A DNA stretch of 64,000 nucleotides from Mycolicibacterium sarraceniae (GTDB lineage: Bacteria > Actinomycetota > Actinomycetes > Mycobacteriales > Mycobacteriaceae): the NCBI RefSeq assembly GCF_010731875.1, contig NZ_AP022595.1:992001-1056000 (forward strand). The letters are read 5' to 3'. The position numbers and the translations under genes were made by a program. Every line of letters begins with the position of its first letter. Position 1 is the stretch's first letter. Shown one piece after another: positions 1-8,208 of this stretch. The notes under the pieces were generated by a model that saw only the letters and a program-made list of their open reading frames with translations, did no database searches and was not told the DNA's origin.

Positions 1-115
1 GGTCGATACCGATCATCCAGCGCGGCTCGAGCCACTCCGAACGCAACAACTTGTACAGCAGGTCGGTGCTGATATTGCCCGATCCGACGATGGCAACTGA
101 GCTCTTCTGGCCCAT
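1..115 (-). CDS. hsaG: Acetaldehyde/propionaldehyde dehydrogenase (acylating), N-terminus only
   Basis: The first 38 codons of a gene that runs off the left edge. The reading begins [13 protein letters not shown] and continues with an N-terminal Rossmann glycine motif (GSGNIS, residues 11-16), as in HsaG/MhpF/DmpF acylating aldehyde dehydrogenases. The family oxidises the aldehyde released by the HsaF aldolase to acyl-CoA, ending the meta-cleavage branch of sterol rings A/B. An AGGAG-like site lies just upstream of the ATG and overlaps the end of hsaE, 13 bases away, so the two are probably co-transcribed. The hsaE-hsaG adjacency is the order known for Rv3536c-Rv3535c. Only the N-terminus is visible, so catalytic residues cannot be checked. 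Confidence 0.85.
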   Translation of the reverse strand, partial: MGQKSSVAIVGSGNISTDLLYKLLRSEWLEPRWMIGID

Positions 116-128
116 CTGGGTACTCCTC

Positions 129-914
129 TTACTCGAATGACAGCCGGACTGAGCCCAGCCCGGCGAAGTCAGCGACGAACTGGTCGCCGGGGCGGCAGTC
201 GATGGCCCTGGTGCACGACCCCGGCAGCACGATGTCGCCCGCCTTCAGACGCACCCCGAAGCTTTCGACCTTGCGGGCCAGCCATGCGACCGCGGTGACC
301 GGATTGCCCAGCACGGCGTCGCTGCGGCCTTCGGCCACCACTTCCCCGTTGCGCGTGAGCACCGCGTCAATGGCCCTGATATCAACGTCTTTGGGCGATA
401 CCCGTTCCTTGCCGAGCACGTAGCCCGCCGACGATGCGTTGTCGGCGATCGTGTCGCACAGCGCGATCTTCCAGTCCTTGATCCGGGTGTCGATGAGCTC
501 GATCGCCGGGGCGAAGGCGGCAGTGGCGGCCAGCACGTCATCCTCGGTGCATCCGGCACCGGGCAGGTCGTCGGCAAGGATGAAACCGACCTCGACCTCG
601 ACGCGCGGGAACAGGAAACGCCCGGCGGGCACCGGTTGGTCCTCGAACACCTCCATATCGGCCAGCAGGTGGCCGTAATCGGGCTCGTCGACGCCCATCA
701 TCTTCTGCATGGCCTCCGACGACAGACCCACCTTGTGCCCGACCACCCTGGCACCCTGGGCGACCCGCTGCCGGATGTTGATCAGCTGGATCTCGTAGGC
801 GTCAACCACGTCGATATCGGGGTGATTGGACGTCAACGGAGTCATCGGGACGCGGCTGCGCTCGGCCTCGGCAAGGTCGGCGGCAAGCTCGTCGCGCGTC
901 GAAACGCTCAGCAT
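129..914 (-). CDS. hsaE: 2-hydroxypenta-2,4-dienoate hydratase (sterol ring A/B meta-cleavage)
   Basis: A 261-residue protein of the MhpD / fumarylacetoacetate-hydrolase-like family, the length of Rv3536c. It should hydrate 2-hydroxyhexa-2,4-dienoate, one product of HsaD, to a 4-hydroxy-2-oxo acid for the HsaF aldolase. Family metal-binding acidic residues are visible: Glu106 and Glu108 in VEVEVG, Glu139 in ELIDTR, plus Lys61 in KVGLSS. The ATG at 914 ([10 protein letters not shown]) was preferred to an in-frame TTG 54 bases upstream because it gives the family length. The gene is divergent from kstD, and the shared 150-base intergenic region carries a KstR operator. Confidence 0.92.
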   Translation of the reverse strand: MLSVSTRDELAADLAEAERSRVPMTPLTSNHPDIDVVDAYEIQLINIRQRVAQGARVVGHKVGLSSEAMQKMMGVDEPDYGHLLADMEVFEDQPVPAGRFLFPRVEVEVGFILADDLPGAGCTEDDVLAATAAFAPAIELIDTRIKDWKIALCDTIADNASSAGYVLGKERVSPKDVDIRAIDAVLTRNGEVVAEGRSDAVLGNPVTAVAWLARKVESFGVRLKAGDIVLPGSCTRAIDCRPGDQFVADFAGLGSVRLSFE

Positions 915-1050
915 TCCCGGGGTCCCATCGTCGGTGTGACCGGGGCGAACGGCGCCCGGTGCGGGCAATTCTAATGCGGTCCCAGCGCCTTGGGGTAACC
1001 GTTCCGCTGATCGGAAAGGAGGGGTCAGTAGCGCCCGGACGGGGCAATTC

Positions 1051-1064
1051 TATAACGTGTTCTA
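1051..1064. promoter_or_regulatory. KstR operator between hsaE and kstD
   Basis: TATAACGTGTTCTA matches the published KstR consensus TnnAACnnGTTnnA at every fixed position. It ends two bases before the kstD ATG, so a repressor bound here would cover the kstD start. With so little leader after the operator and no ribosome-binding site at normal spacing, kstD may be translated from a leaderless or very short-leader transcript; that part is inference. Confidence 0.88.
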
Positions 1065-1066
1065 GT

Positions 1067-2779
1067 ATGACAGTTCAGGAGTTCGACGTCGTCGTCGTCG
1101 GAAGCGGCGCGGCCGGCATGGTCGCGGCACTCACCGCCGCTCACCAGGGACTATCGGCGGTCGTCGTCGAGAAGGCCCCACACTTCGGCGGCTCGACCGC
1201 ACGGTCCGGCGGTGGCGTATGGATCCCCAACAACGAGATCCTCAAGCGTGACGGGGTTACCGACACCAAAGACGCTGCCCGCACCTATCTGCACGAGATC
1301 ATCGGCGATGTGGTGGAGGCCGAGCGCATCGACACCTACCTTGACCGCGCTCCCGAGATGCTGTCGTTCGTGCTCAAGCACTCGCCGCTGAAGATGTGCT
1401 GGGTGCCCAACTACTCCGACTACTACCCCGAAGCCCCCGGCGGACGCCCCGGGGGACGCTCGATCGAGCCGAAGCCGTTCAACGCCAAGAAGCTCGGACC
1501 CGACGAGAAATTCCTGGAACCGCCATACGGCAAGGTGCCGCTCAATGTGGTTGTGATGCAGCAGGACTTCGTGCGCCTCAACCAGCTCAAGCGCCATCCC
1601 CGCGGCGTGCTGCGCAGCCTGAAGGTCGGCATTCGCACGATGTGGGCCGGTGCCCGCGGCAAGAACCTCGTCGGAATGGGCCGCGCGTTGATCGCGCCGC
1701 TGCGAATCGGCCTACAGCAGGCGGGTGTTCCTGTGCTGCTGAACACCGCGCTGACCGACCTCTACGTCGAGGACGGGGTGGTGCGCGGCATTTACGTCCG
1801 CGACACCACCGGACCCGAATCTGCTGACCCGCAACTGATCCGCGCCCGCCGCGGTGTGATCCTGGGCAGCGGTGGATTCGAGCGCAACGAGCAGATGCGC
1901 GTCAAGTATCAGCGCGCGCCGATCACTGCGGATTGGACGGTGGGGGCCGAGGCCAATACCGGCGACGGCATTGTGGCGGCCGAGAAGCTCGGTGCGGCAC
2001 TGGAATTGATGGAGGACGCCTGGTGGGGCCCAACGATTCCGCTGGTCGGCGCGCCGTGGTTCGCACTGTCGGAGCGCAACTCACCCGGCTCGATCATCGT
2101 CAACCTGGCCGGCAAGCGCTTCATGAACGAGTCGATGCCCTATGTCGAAGCCTGCCACCACATGTATGGCGGTGAGTACGGCCAGGGGCCCGGCCCAGGC
2201 GAGAACGTGCCGGCCTGGCTGGTCTTCGACCAGCAGTACCGCGACCGGTACATCTTCGCGGGATTGCAGCCCGGACAGCGGATTCCGAAGAAGTGGATGG
2301 AGTCCGGCGTCATCGTCAAGGCCGACACCATCGAGGAGCTGGCCAAGGTGACCGGGCTTCCGGCCGACGCTCTCGGTGCGACCGTCGAGCGGTTCAACGG
2401 CTTTGCCCGCGCGGGCAAGGACGAGGACTTCCACCGCGGCGAGAGCGCCTACGACCGCTACTACGGCGATCCGACCAACAAGCCCAATCCCAACCTCGGC
2501 GAGATCAAGCACGGGCCGTTCTACGCCGCCAAGATGGTGCCGGGCGATCTGGGCACCAAGGGTGGCATCCGCACCGATGTGCACGGACGGGCCCTGCGCG
2601 ACGACGGTTCGGTGATCGACGGCCTGTATGCGGCCGGTAATGTCAGCTCGCCGGTGATGGGCCACACCTATCCCGGACCCGGCGGCACCATCGGCCCCGC
2701 GATGGCGTTCGGGTACCTCGCCGCGTTGCATATCGCCGGAGCCGCTGGGCCGGCGACATCGAGCACAGGGAAGGGCTGA
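1067..2779 (+). CDS. kstD: 3-ketosteroid delta1-dehydrogenase
   Basis: A 570-residue FAD-dependent enzyme that introduces the C1-C2 double bond into 3-oxo-4-ene steroids. Together with 9-alpha-hydroxylation by KshAB this opens ring B. The N-terminus has the dinucleotide-binding glycine pattern (VVVGSGAAG, about residues 9-17). The C-terminal FAD-domain signature YAAGN followed by TYPGPGG lies near residue 535. Length fits the actinobacterial KstD family (about 560). The ATG at 1067 starts directly before the flavin-binding strand; the frame stays open upstream but has no family-like sequence there. It is followed after one base by the MaoC hydratase gene, so the pair is an operon under the KstR site. 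Confidence 0.95.
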   Translation: MTVQEFDVVVVGSGAAGMVAALTAAHQGLSAVVVEKAPHFGGSTARSGGGVWIPNNEILKRDGVTDTKDAARTYLHEIIGDVVEAERIDTYLDRAPEMLSFVLKHSPLKMCWVPNYSDYYPEAPGGRPGGRSIEPKPFNAKKLGPDEKFLEPPYGKVPLNVVVMQQDFVRLNQLKRHPRGVLRSLKVGIRTMWAGARGKNLVGMGRALIAPLRIGLQQAGVPVLLNTALTDLYVEDGVVRGIYVRDTTGPESADPQLIRARRGVILGSGGFERNEQMRVKYQRAPITADWTVGAEANTGDGIVAAEKLGAALELMEDAWWGPTIPLVGAPWFALSERNSPGSIIVNLAGKRFMNESMPYVEACHHMYGGEYGQGPGPGENVPAWLVFDQQYRDRYIFAGLQPGQRIPKKWMESGVIVKADTIEELAKVTGLPADALGATVERFNGFARAGKDEDFHRGESAYDRYYGDPTNKPNPNLGEIKHGPFYAAKMVPGDLGTKGGIRTDVHGRALRDDGSVIDGLYAAGNVSSPVMGHTYPGPGGTIGPAMAFGYLAALHIAGAAGPATSSTGKG

Positions 2780-2780
2780 C

Positions 2781-3641
2781 ATGCCGATCGACGTCTCCGT
2801 CGCACTCGCGGCCGAACTGGAACCTGTCGAGTTCACCTGGACGAGCAGCGATGTGCAGCTCTATCAGCTCAGCCTTGGTGCTGGTGCGGATCCCCTGGAC
2901 GCCAAGGAATTGCGTTACCTCGCCGACCGTACCCCGCAGGTGCTGCCCAGCTTCGGCAACGTGGCGGCCAATTTCCACATGACCGAGCCGCCCGAGGTGA
3001 AGTACCCCGGTATCGACATCGAGTTGAGCCGGGTGCTGCACGCCAGCGAGTCAGTCACGGTGCCGGCTCCGCTGCCGCCCAGCGGTACCGCGCGCTCAAC
3101 GCAGCGGCTCACCGAGATCTGGGACAAGGGCAAGGCGGCTGTCATCGTCAGCGAGACGACGGTGACCGACCCCGACGGCACGCTGTTGTGGACCACCAAA
3201 CGGTCGATCTTCGCCCGCGGTGAGGGCGGTTTCGGTGGCCAGCGGGGCCCGTCGACGTCGGTGGCCGCCCCGGATCGCGCACCCGATTATGAGATCTCGG
3301 TACCGCTACTGCCCCAGCAGGCGCTGCTGTACCGGCTGTGCGGGGACCGCAACCCGCTGCACTCCGATCCCGAATTCGCCGCTGCGGCAGGCTTTCCCAA
3401 GCCGATCCTGCATGGCCTGTGCACCTACGGGATGACCTGCAAGGCGCTGGTGGACACGCTGCTGGATTCCGACGTGTCGCAGGTGCAGACCTACGGCGCG
3501 CGCTTCGCAGGGGTGGTGTACCCCGGTGAGACCATCACGGTCAACGTGTGGAAGGACGACGGCCGCTACGTGGGCGTGGTCACCGCACCAAGCCGGGACG
3601 ACGCCGTCGTGCTCTCCGACGTGGAGCTCATCCCGATCTGA
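2781..3641 (+). CDS. chsH3: MaoC-type enoyl-CoA hydratase of sterol side-chain degradation (Rv3538/Hsd4B-like)
   Basis: A 286-residue double-hotdog protein. The C-terminal hotdog carries the hydratase-2 motif with the catalytic Asp and His (DRNPLHSD, about residues 193-200), followed by FPKPILHGLCTYG, the usual substrate-tunnel segment. Such enzymes add water to 2-enoyl-CoA thioesters to give (R)-3-hydroxyacyl-CoA. The position right after kstD is that of M. tuberculosis Rv3538, assigned to steroid side-chain beta-oxidation; that specific role rests on synteny. The ATG is one base after the kstD stop. It converges with the sulfotransferase gene, leaving only 4 bases between the two stops. Confidence 0.85.
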   Translation: MPIDVSVALAAELEPVEFTWTSSDVQLYQLSLGAGADPLDAKELRYLADRTPQVLPSFGNVAANFHMTEPPEVKYPGIDIELSRVLHASESVTVPAPLPPSGTARSTQRLTEIWDKGKAAVIVSETTVTDPDGTLLWTTKRSIFARGEGGFGGQRGPSTSVAAPDRAPDYEISVPLLPQQALLYRLCGDRNPLHSDPEFAAAAGFPKPILHGLCTYGMTCKALVDTLLDSDVSQVQTYGARFAGVVYPGETITVNVWKDDGRYVGVVTAPSRDDAVVLSDVELIPI

Positions 3642-3645
3642 AGGT

Positions 3646-4470
3646 TCAGCCTGGGCGGATGATGGTGACCTGGTGGCGGTTGGCCTCAGGGTTACGCCAG
3701 AACATGTCATCGTCGAACCGATGAAAGAGCTGCGGCGGCAATACGGTTTGGCGGCCGATGAACTCGACCTTGCGTCGGATCGTGTGCAGTCCCGGCGCTC
3801 CCAAAGCCAGATCGAACTCGTCAGCCGCATATTCGACATTGTCGAAATCGTGGGCGAGCCACGGTTCGCCGACGAAGTCGTAGATCATCTTCAGGGCCCG
3901 GCCGGGGTTACTGACCAGCGCCTCGTACTCGACCAGAATCATGCTGGGGGCCTGTTCACCGAAGAAGCCGTCCTTGAGCGCGTCGAGGGCGTACCCGACC
4001 AGCCCGTCCGAACTGGCAGCGGCACTGATACGCGAGAACACCGTTCCTCCGGACTCGAAGCCAAACATGCCCGATGGCTCAAAAGCGTTGCGGCGAACCA
4101 GACGCTCGATGGAATCCATGATCCAGTTCACGTCACGCACACAGCAGATGGTCTTCGCATCAGGGAAGAGCTGAGTCAGCGCCGGCAGTTTGGCGCACCA
4201 CAACCGGTTGGTGTCGAACACGACCTTGGACGACTGGATGTCGCCGTAATAGTTGGTGAACAGACCCGACAAGACCTCTCGGCGCTGCTGAGGGTCGATG
4301 AACACCGCCGTTTCATTGCGCCGGCTCATCGACTGCTCCAGACCCATGTACATGGATCCGACCGGGCTGGTCATTCCAGCATGAAAGCGCGGGTTCTGCC
4401 GCAAGATGCCGGCCAACAACGTCGAGCCCGACCGCGGTAAACCAGAAATGAAATGAATACCGTTGCGCAT
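3646..4470 (-). CDS. Sulfotransferase-family protein
   Basis: A 274-residue protein with the PAPS 5'-phosphosulfate loop at the N-terminus (GLPRSGSTLL, residues 10-19) and a family-like core (CCVRDVNWIMDSIERL) that fits the 3'-phosphate site. Sulfotransferases move sulfonate from PAPS to hydroxyl groups of lipids, sterols or glycans; the acceptor cannot be read from sequence. It lies inside the sterol cluster but on the opposite strand to kstD/chsH3, has no KstR-like box upstream, and borders the IS-rich patch, so cargo of an insertion is possible. In M. tuberculosis this slot between Rv3538 and ltp2 holds a PPE gene instead (from memory of the map). Family call firm, substrate unknown. Confidence 0.82.
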   Translation of the reverse strand: MRNGIHFISGLPRSGSTLLAGILRQNPRFHAGMTSPVGSMYMGLEQSMSRRNETAVFIDPQQRREVLSGLFTNYYGDIQSSKVVFDTNRLWCAKLPALTQLFPDAKTICCVRDVNWIMDSIERLVRRNAFEPSGMFGFESGGTVFSRISAAASSDGLVGYALDALKDGFFGEQAPSMILVEYEALVSNPGRALKMIYDFVGEPWLAHDFDNVEYAADEFDLALGAPGLHTIRRKVEFIGRQTVLPPQLFHRFDDDMFWRNPEANRHQVTIIRPG

Positions 4471-4526
4471 CCAGCCCTCCCGTCGATTTTCATGACCCGC
4501 GCGCGTCGCGGCTAAGACGGCAGCTC

Positions 4527-4539
4527 AGCCTCGATCCAC
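4527..4539. repeat. 13-bp copy of the IS1380-like element's terminal sequence
   Basis: AGCCTCGATCCAC is identical to positions 5816-5828, inside the left terminal inverted repeat of the insertion sequence 1.3 kb downstream, in the same orientation. It may be a remnant end of an earlier related insertion or a chance match. No matching opposite end was found near it. Confidence 0.35.
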
Positions 4540-4727
4540 GTTGCGAACCTGACACGACGCCATTTCCACGCAGGCTACCTCCGGCGCTTGACGTTGATGC
4601 AGCCAATGCCCGAACCAATCATCTATTCGCGATAACGACCCGCTCGGCCGATGTCACGAGCTGAAGATGGCTCTTCACGGTTGAGGGTGTAGGAGCTGGG
4701 GTCGGTGAGCCCGCTGGTCGCGAGTGA

Positions 4728-5456
4728 TTGAGGGGGCTGGTCGGGTGGGGGTGTGCCGCAGCGGAAGCGCAAGAGCAAGAGCAAGAGTGGGGTGCCCGGG
4801 GACAGCGTGGGCGTGGCGCTGGCCGGGACGTATTCGCGGGGGTGTTCGACGAGCCAACGCCCGAGGTGCGGGCTGTGCCGGAGCGTGCGCGGGGTTTGCG
4901 GGTGCGGGTGGATCTGATGTACGCCACGCCGCCGATCTGGCGTCGGTTGGACCTGGCGGGCGATCTCGTGCTCGATGAGTTGCATGTCGTGCTGCAGGTT
5001 GCGAGGGGCTGGCAGGACGGTCATCTGCATAAATTCGGTGTCGGGCCGGACCGGCGTACTCGTGCCTACTTCGTCACCGGGTTCGATCTCAGCGAAGGCG
5101 ACGACGGTGTCACCGAAGACAGTGTGCGGCTTGACCAGGTGGTGTCCGACAAGGGCGACCGGTTGTTCTATGACTATGACTTCGGCGACGGATGGGAGCA
5201 CGTGCTGGTGGTCGAGGACGTTTTCGATGATCCGCCCCCGGCGCCGGTCTGCCTCACCGGCAAGATGGCCTGCCCGCCGGAGGACTGTGGCGGCCTGGGC
5301 GGCTACGAGGAGTTGGCTGCGTGGGTTCGCGGCGGGTACGACCCGCACGCAACGCCGATGGGGCTCACCGCTCCGGACATGCGGGATTGGCTGCCCCCGG
5401 GCTGGCACCCCGACCGTTCTCGGTGGCCGAGACCAACGACGCCCTGTCCGCGCTGA
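4728..5456 (+). CDS. Plasmid pRiA4b ORF-3-like / IS1096 TnpR-family protein, C-terminus frameshifted
   Basis: The protein contains a pRiA4b ORF-3-like domain from about residue 58: PIWRRLDL, HVVLQVARGWQDGHLHKF, YDYDFGDGWEH and a CPPEDCGG segment. This family is found on plasmids and as the TnpR passenger of IS1096-type elements; its biochemical role is not established. In this reading it ends RSRWPRPTTPCPR. A different frame continues with a family-like tail (FSVAETNDALSALMTS) to a stop at 5465-5467. A single-base deletion near 5410 (expected CCG, seen CG) would explain the switch. The start is uncertain: the open frame begins with TTG at 4728 and the first 50 residues look low-complexity. 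It is probably a mobile-element leftover. Confidence 0.6.
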   Translation: MRGLVGWGCAAAEAQEQEQEWGARGQRGRGAGRDVFAGVFDEPTPEVRAVPERARGLRVRVDLMYATPPIWRRLDLAGDLVLDELHVVLQVARGWQDGHLHKFGVGPDRRTRAYFVTGFDLSEGDDGVTEDSVRLDQVVSDKGDRLFYDYDFGDGWEHVLVVEDVFDDPPPAPVCLTGKMACPPEDCGGLGGYEELAAWVRGGYDPHATPMGLTAPDMRDWLPPGWHPDRSRWPRPTTPCPR

Positions 5457-5585
5457 TGACGAGTTAAGCCCTGCACGACTGCCCAGGTCCACGGAGCTGG
5501 GTTCGCAAGCCTCCCGTCACCAGCAGGGATCGGGCCACGGAGGTGGATCGAGCGACGGAGGTGGTGCGGTTGCGAAACCCCGGGG

Positions 5586-5729
5586 ATGATCAGTTCCCGC
5601 AGCGGCGTAGGAACACTGATGCTCAGCGTGGTGATCAGTACGGCCGTCATCGCCCGACCCGCGTGCGCCACTCGACGAGGTTCTACACCTCAATTGATGC
5701 TGAAAGCAGCTGTGAGACAACACGATTGA
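5586..5729 (+). CDS. Short ORF with a signal-peptide-like N-terminus, possibly the 5' end of a broken gene
   Basis: An ATG-started 47-codon reading: basic start (MISSRSGVG), hydrophobic core (LMLSVVISTAVIA) and an Ala-x-Ala type cleavage site (ARPACA). It stops after 20 more residues that look unlike a mature secreted domain. It lies in the 345-base stretch between the TnpR-like gene and the insertion sequence, where nothing else is supported. The decayed 3' gene piece just past the insertion is on the same strand, but the two are not in frame after the insertion is removed. I treat this as the probable 5' remnant of an exported protein; it could also be noise. Confidence 0.25.
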   Translation: MISSRSGVGTLMLSVVISTAVIARPACATRRGSTPQLMLKAAVRQHD

Positions 5730-5812
5730 TTGCTCGACACTGCATACGTCCGAGGGCGGCCAGCCGGTGCCGCGGTCTTCTACGCTGCGGCGCCGAGCGG
5801 TGAGCCGAACGT

Positions 5813-5832
5813 CTTAGCCTCGATCCACCGAT
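5813..5832 (+). repeat. Left terminal inverted repeat of the IS1380-family element
   Basis: The 20-base sequence CTTAGCCTCGATCCACCGAT is the exact reverse complement of 7458-7477. It is preceded by the putative target duplication ACGT. Confidence 0.88.
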
Positions 5833-5937
5833 TGACTTGATGAGGGTTCGGGTGTCGGTATTAGAAAAGTGCCCTTTGAACTGGGATGATTGAAGTTCTT
5901 ACACAAACAATCGGACCAACTCGGAAGGGCACTTCGA

Positions 5938-7339
5938 GTGCAAGTTTCCCATAGGTTCGCCGCCGAGTCTGCGGTGTTCGATGAAGAGCATCTCGTGTCG
6001 TGCGCCGGGCTGGTGGCGGTGATGACGCTGGCCGCTCAAACCGGGCTGTCAGAGTTGTTGGAGCGCAAGATCGCGTTCATCGGCGAGCGGATCAAATCCG
6101 GTGCGGCCAATCCGTCACCGAAGCTGACCACGCTGATCGCCGGGATGTGCGCTGGCGCGGACAGTATCGACGACCTCGATATTGTGCGTGCCGGTGGGAT
6201 GAAGACCCTGTTCGGGGATGTGTATGCACCCTCGATCATCGGAACCCTGTTGCGGGAGTTCACCTTCGGTCATGCACGGCAACTCGAATCGGTCCTGCGC
6301 GAACACCTGGGGGCGCTGTGTCAGCGGGTGCCACTGTTGCCTGGGGCCGATGAGCGGGCCTTCATCGACATCGACTCCCTGCTGCGCCCGGTGTATGGAC
6401 ACGCCAAGCAGGGCCCCTACGGGCACACCACGATCGCCGGCACGCAGAATCCTGCGCAAAGGACTCTCGCCATTGATCACCACGATCAGCACCGACCACA
6501 GCGCCCCGGTGATCACCGGTGCCCGGCTGCGGGCCGGCAGAGCGAACTCCGGGCGGGGCGCGGCGTCCATGATCGCCCACGCCGTGGTGACCGCGCGTGC
6601 CGCCGGAGTCGGTGGTCAGATCCTGGTGCGCGCAGACTCGGCCTACGGCAACAGCACCGTGGTGGCGGCCCGCCAACGGGCCGGGGCCCGGTTCTCGCTG
6701 GTGCTGACCAAAACCCGGGCTGTGACGGCAGCCATCGACACCATCGCCGATGATGCGTGGAGGCCGGTCAACTACCCCGGCGCGGTGCGTGACCCCGATA
6801 CCGGGGACTGGATCTGCGATGCCGAAGTCGCTGAAACCACCTACACCGCTTTCGGTTCCACCGATCACCCGATGACTGCCCGGTTGATCGTGCGCCGCGT
6901 CAAAGACGCCCGCTACCGTGACGCCCTGTTCCCGGTGTGGCGCTATCACCCGTTCTTCACCGACACCGACGAACCCATCGACGCCGCCGATATCACCCAC
7001 CGCCGCCACGCCATCATCGAAACCGTGTTCGCCGACCTCATCGACGGCCCACTGGCCCACATCCCCTCCGGGCGCTTCGACGCCAACAGCGCCTGGATCC
7101 TATGCGCCGCGATCGCCCACAACCTGCTGCGCGCCACCGGCGTCCTGGCCGGCGGCACCAACGCCGCCGCCCGCGGCACCACCCTGCGCCGCAAGATCAT
7201 CAACATCGCAGCCCGACTGGCACGGCCGCAACGCCGACCCATCCTGCACCTACCAGCCCACTGGCCCTGGGTCGATCACTGGCTCACCCAGTGGCGCAAC
7301 ACCATCGGCCACAGCCCGCCAGCCACCACGACCTTTTGA
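5938..7339 (+). pseudogene. IS1380-family transposase, frameshifted
   Basis: A DDE transposase that should catalyse movement of the surrounding element. The first part (GTG 5938 to about 6448) contains family segments FAAESAVFDEEHLVS, GADSIDDLD and the first catalytic Asp region FIDIDSLLRP. The second part continues in the +1 frame with LRKGLSPLITTIST, the second Asp in RADSAYGN, and the Glu region HAIIETVFADL. The switch fits one extra A in GCAGAATCC at 6448/6449. IS1380 transposases are normally one continuous ORF, so this is more likely a disabling mutation or base error than programmed frameshifting. A TTG at 5890 gives a longer start, but GTG 5938 matches the family N-terminus better. 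Confidence 0.88.
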
Positions 7340-7457
7340 CCACCCGCCGAAAGGCCCGACCGAACAACACAGGAAAAGCTGGGCAGACCAGCAGATACCC
7401 CCTGCCGGCAACAGCAACCACGATCAAAACTCAACCCCACCACCACTACCAACGAAC

Positions 7458-7477
7458 ATCGGTGGATCGAGGCTAAG
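7458..7477 (-). repeat. Right terminal inverted repeat of the IS1380-family element
   Basis: Exact reverse complement of the left end at 5813-5832. It is followed by G and then ACGT (7479-7482), the putative second copy of the target duplication. Confidence 0.88.
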
Positions 7478-7482
7478 GACGT

Positions 7483-7709
7483 TGACGGGGCACCAGCAGC
7501 CCGCTGATGTCGGCGACGGCGACAACGGACTCATCGCCACCGGTAGGTCACCCGACGGCTCGAAGGGGATCACCGAGGTGTAATTCACCGAGGGCACGGC
7601 CCTGGCGAACATCGAGTTCTCCAGCTCACCAAACGATCCCGTGCTGCCGGAGACGGCGCTGGCCATCGCTGAGATGTAAGACTCCCAGGTCAAGAACAAC
7701 CTGACCTGA
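7483..7709 (+). pseudogene. 3' remnant of a gene interrupted by the insertion sequence
   Basis: One frame reads as protein-like sequence (GITEV, then FTEGTALANIEFSSSPNDP, then ETALAIAEM, then DSQVKNNLT and a final TGA at 7707). It is broken by two TAA codons at 7581-7583 and 7677-7679. Both could come from CAA by one C-to-T change, which would restore a continuous tail. The insertion sequence sits directly upstream, so the gene was probably already decaying or decayed after the insertion. I do not recognise the family with confidence. Confidence 0.45.
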
Positions 7710-8208
7710 GCATTTCGACTCCTTCGCCGAGCGTCACACCAGTGTCACGCTGAACGCTGAACCTGGCTCTGGTGTCACGTTCGGCGGGCGACGGCTCCCG
7801 GACCCGTCGGATGATGTCCGCCTGCCGATCGCCCGCCAAGACTCGAATGATGATCGAACCAGGCTGTTCCAGAAACTCGCGCCTACGGTTGTCGCGCGTG
7901 TATTGCCAGCGGTCTTTGCGATGTTGTTCCCCGTCACACTCGGCCGCGACCTTGATGTCCTCCCAGTCGATGTCGAGATAGCCGACCAGTTCGCCGAACT
8001 CGTCGAACACCGGGATCTGGGTCTGAGGGCGTGGCAGGCCGGCGTCGATCAAGAGCAGTCTGAGCCAGGTTTCCTTGGGCGACTGGGCTCCCCCGTCGAC
8101 GAGCCCCATGGTCTCGCGGGCCGCCCGAATTCCGCGCCGGCCGCTCACCGATGGCGGAAGTGGGCCTCCACCCACCGACAACCCCCGCGAGCGTCGCACC
8201 AAAGTCAC
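7690..8208 (-). pseudogene. Truncated DUF559/PD-(D/E)XK-like protein
   Basis: The core (VDGGAQSPKETWLRLLLIDAG, split here as two runs, then YLDIDWEDIKVAAECDGEQH and IIIRVLAGD) matches the C-terminal half of a common mycobacterial protein with a DUF559-type restriction-endonuclease-like fold: D-x-D-W followed by a D-G-E-Q-H element. Family members are usually near 290 residues with an N-terminal helix-turn-helix/AbiEi-like domain. Here only about 170 codons remain, and the first 35 look like run-on from a flanking repeat. No good ribosome-binding site is seen. Probably a remnant; a nuclease role is only a fold-level inference. Confidence 0.55.
7729..7785 (+). repeat. Imperfect 57-bp direct repeat, copy 1
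   Basis: Begins GAGCGTCACACCAGTGTCAC and aligns to 8189-8245 with about 13 mismatches over 57 bases (roughly 77% identical). The copies bracket the truncated DUF559-like coding segment. Confidence 0.55.

Larger units (their letters stand above)
5813..7478 (+). mobile_element. Insertion sequence of the IS1380 family, about 1,666 bp
   Basis: Perfect 20-bp terminal inverted repeats lie at 5813-5832 and 7458-7477 (outer end CTTAGCCTCGATCC). If the element includes one extra G at the right end, it is flanked by the 4-bp direct repeat ACGT (5809-5812 and 7479-7482), a target duplication of the size usual for IS1380. It encodes one transposase, broken by a frameshift. The ends look intact, so the copy could still be mobilised in trans. 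Confidence 0.9.

Noticed and set aside
1013..1024. GGAAAGGAGGGG as a ribosome-binding site for kstD
   Set aside because: It is more than 40 bases before the ATG, and no start codon at suitable spacing opens a plausible reading.
6421..6460. Programmed ribosomal frameshift in the IS1380 transposase
   Set aside because: No slippery heptamer or downstream structure was recognised, and the family normally has one uninterrupted ORF.
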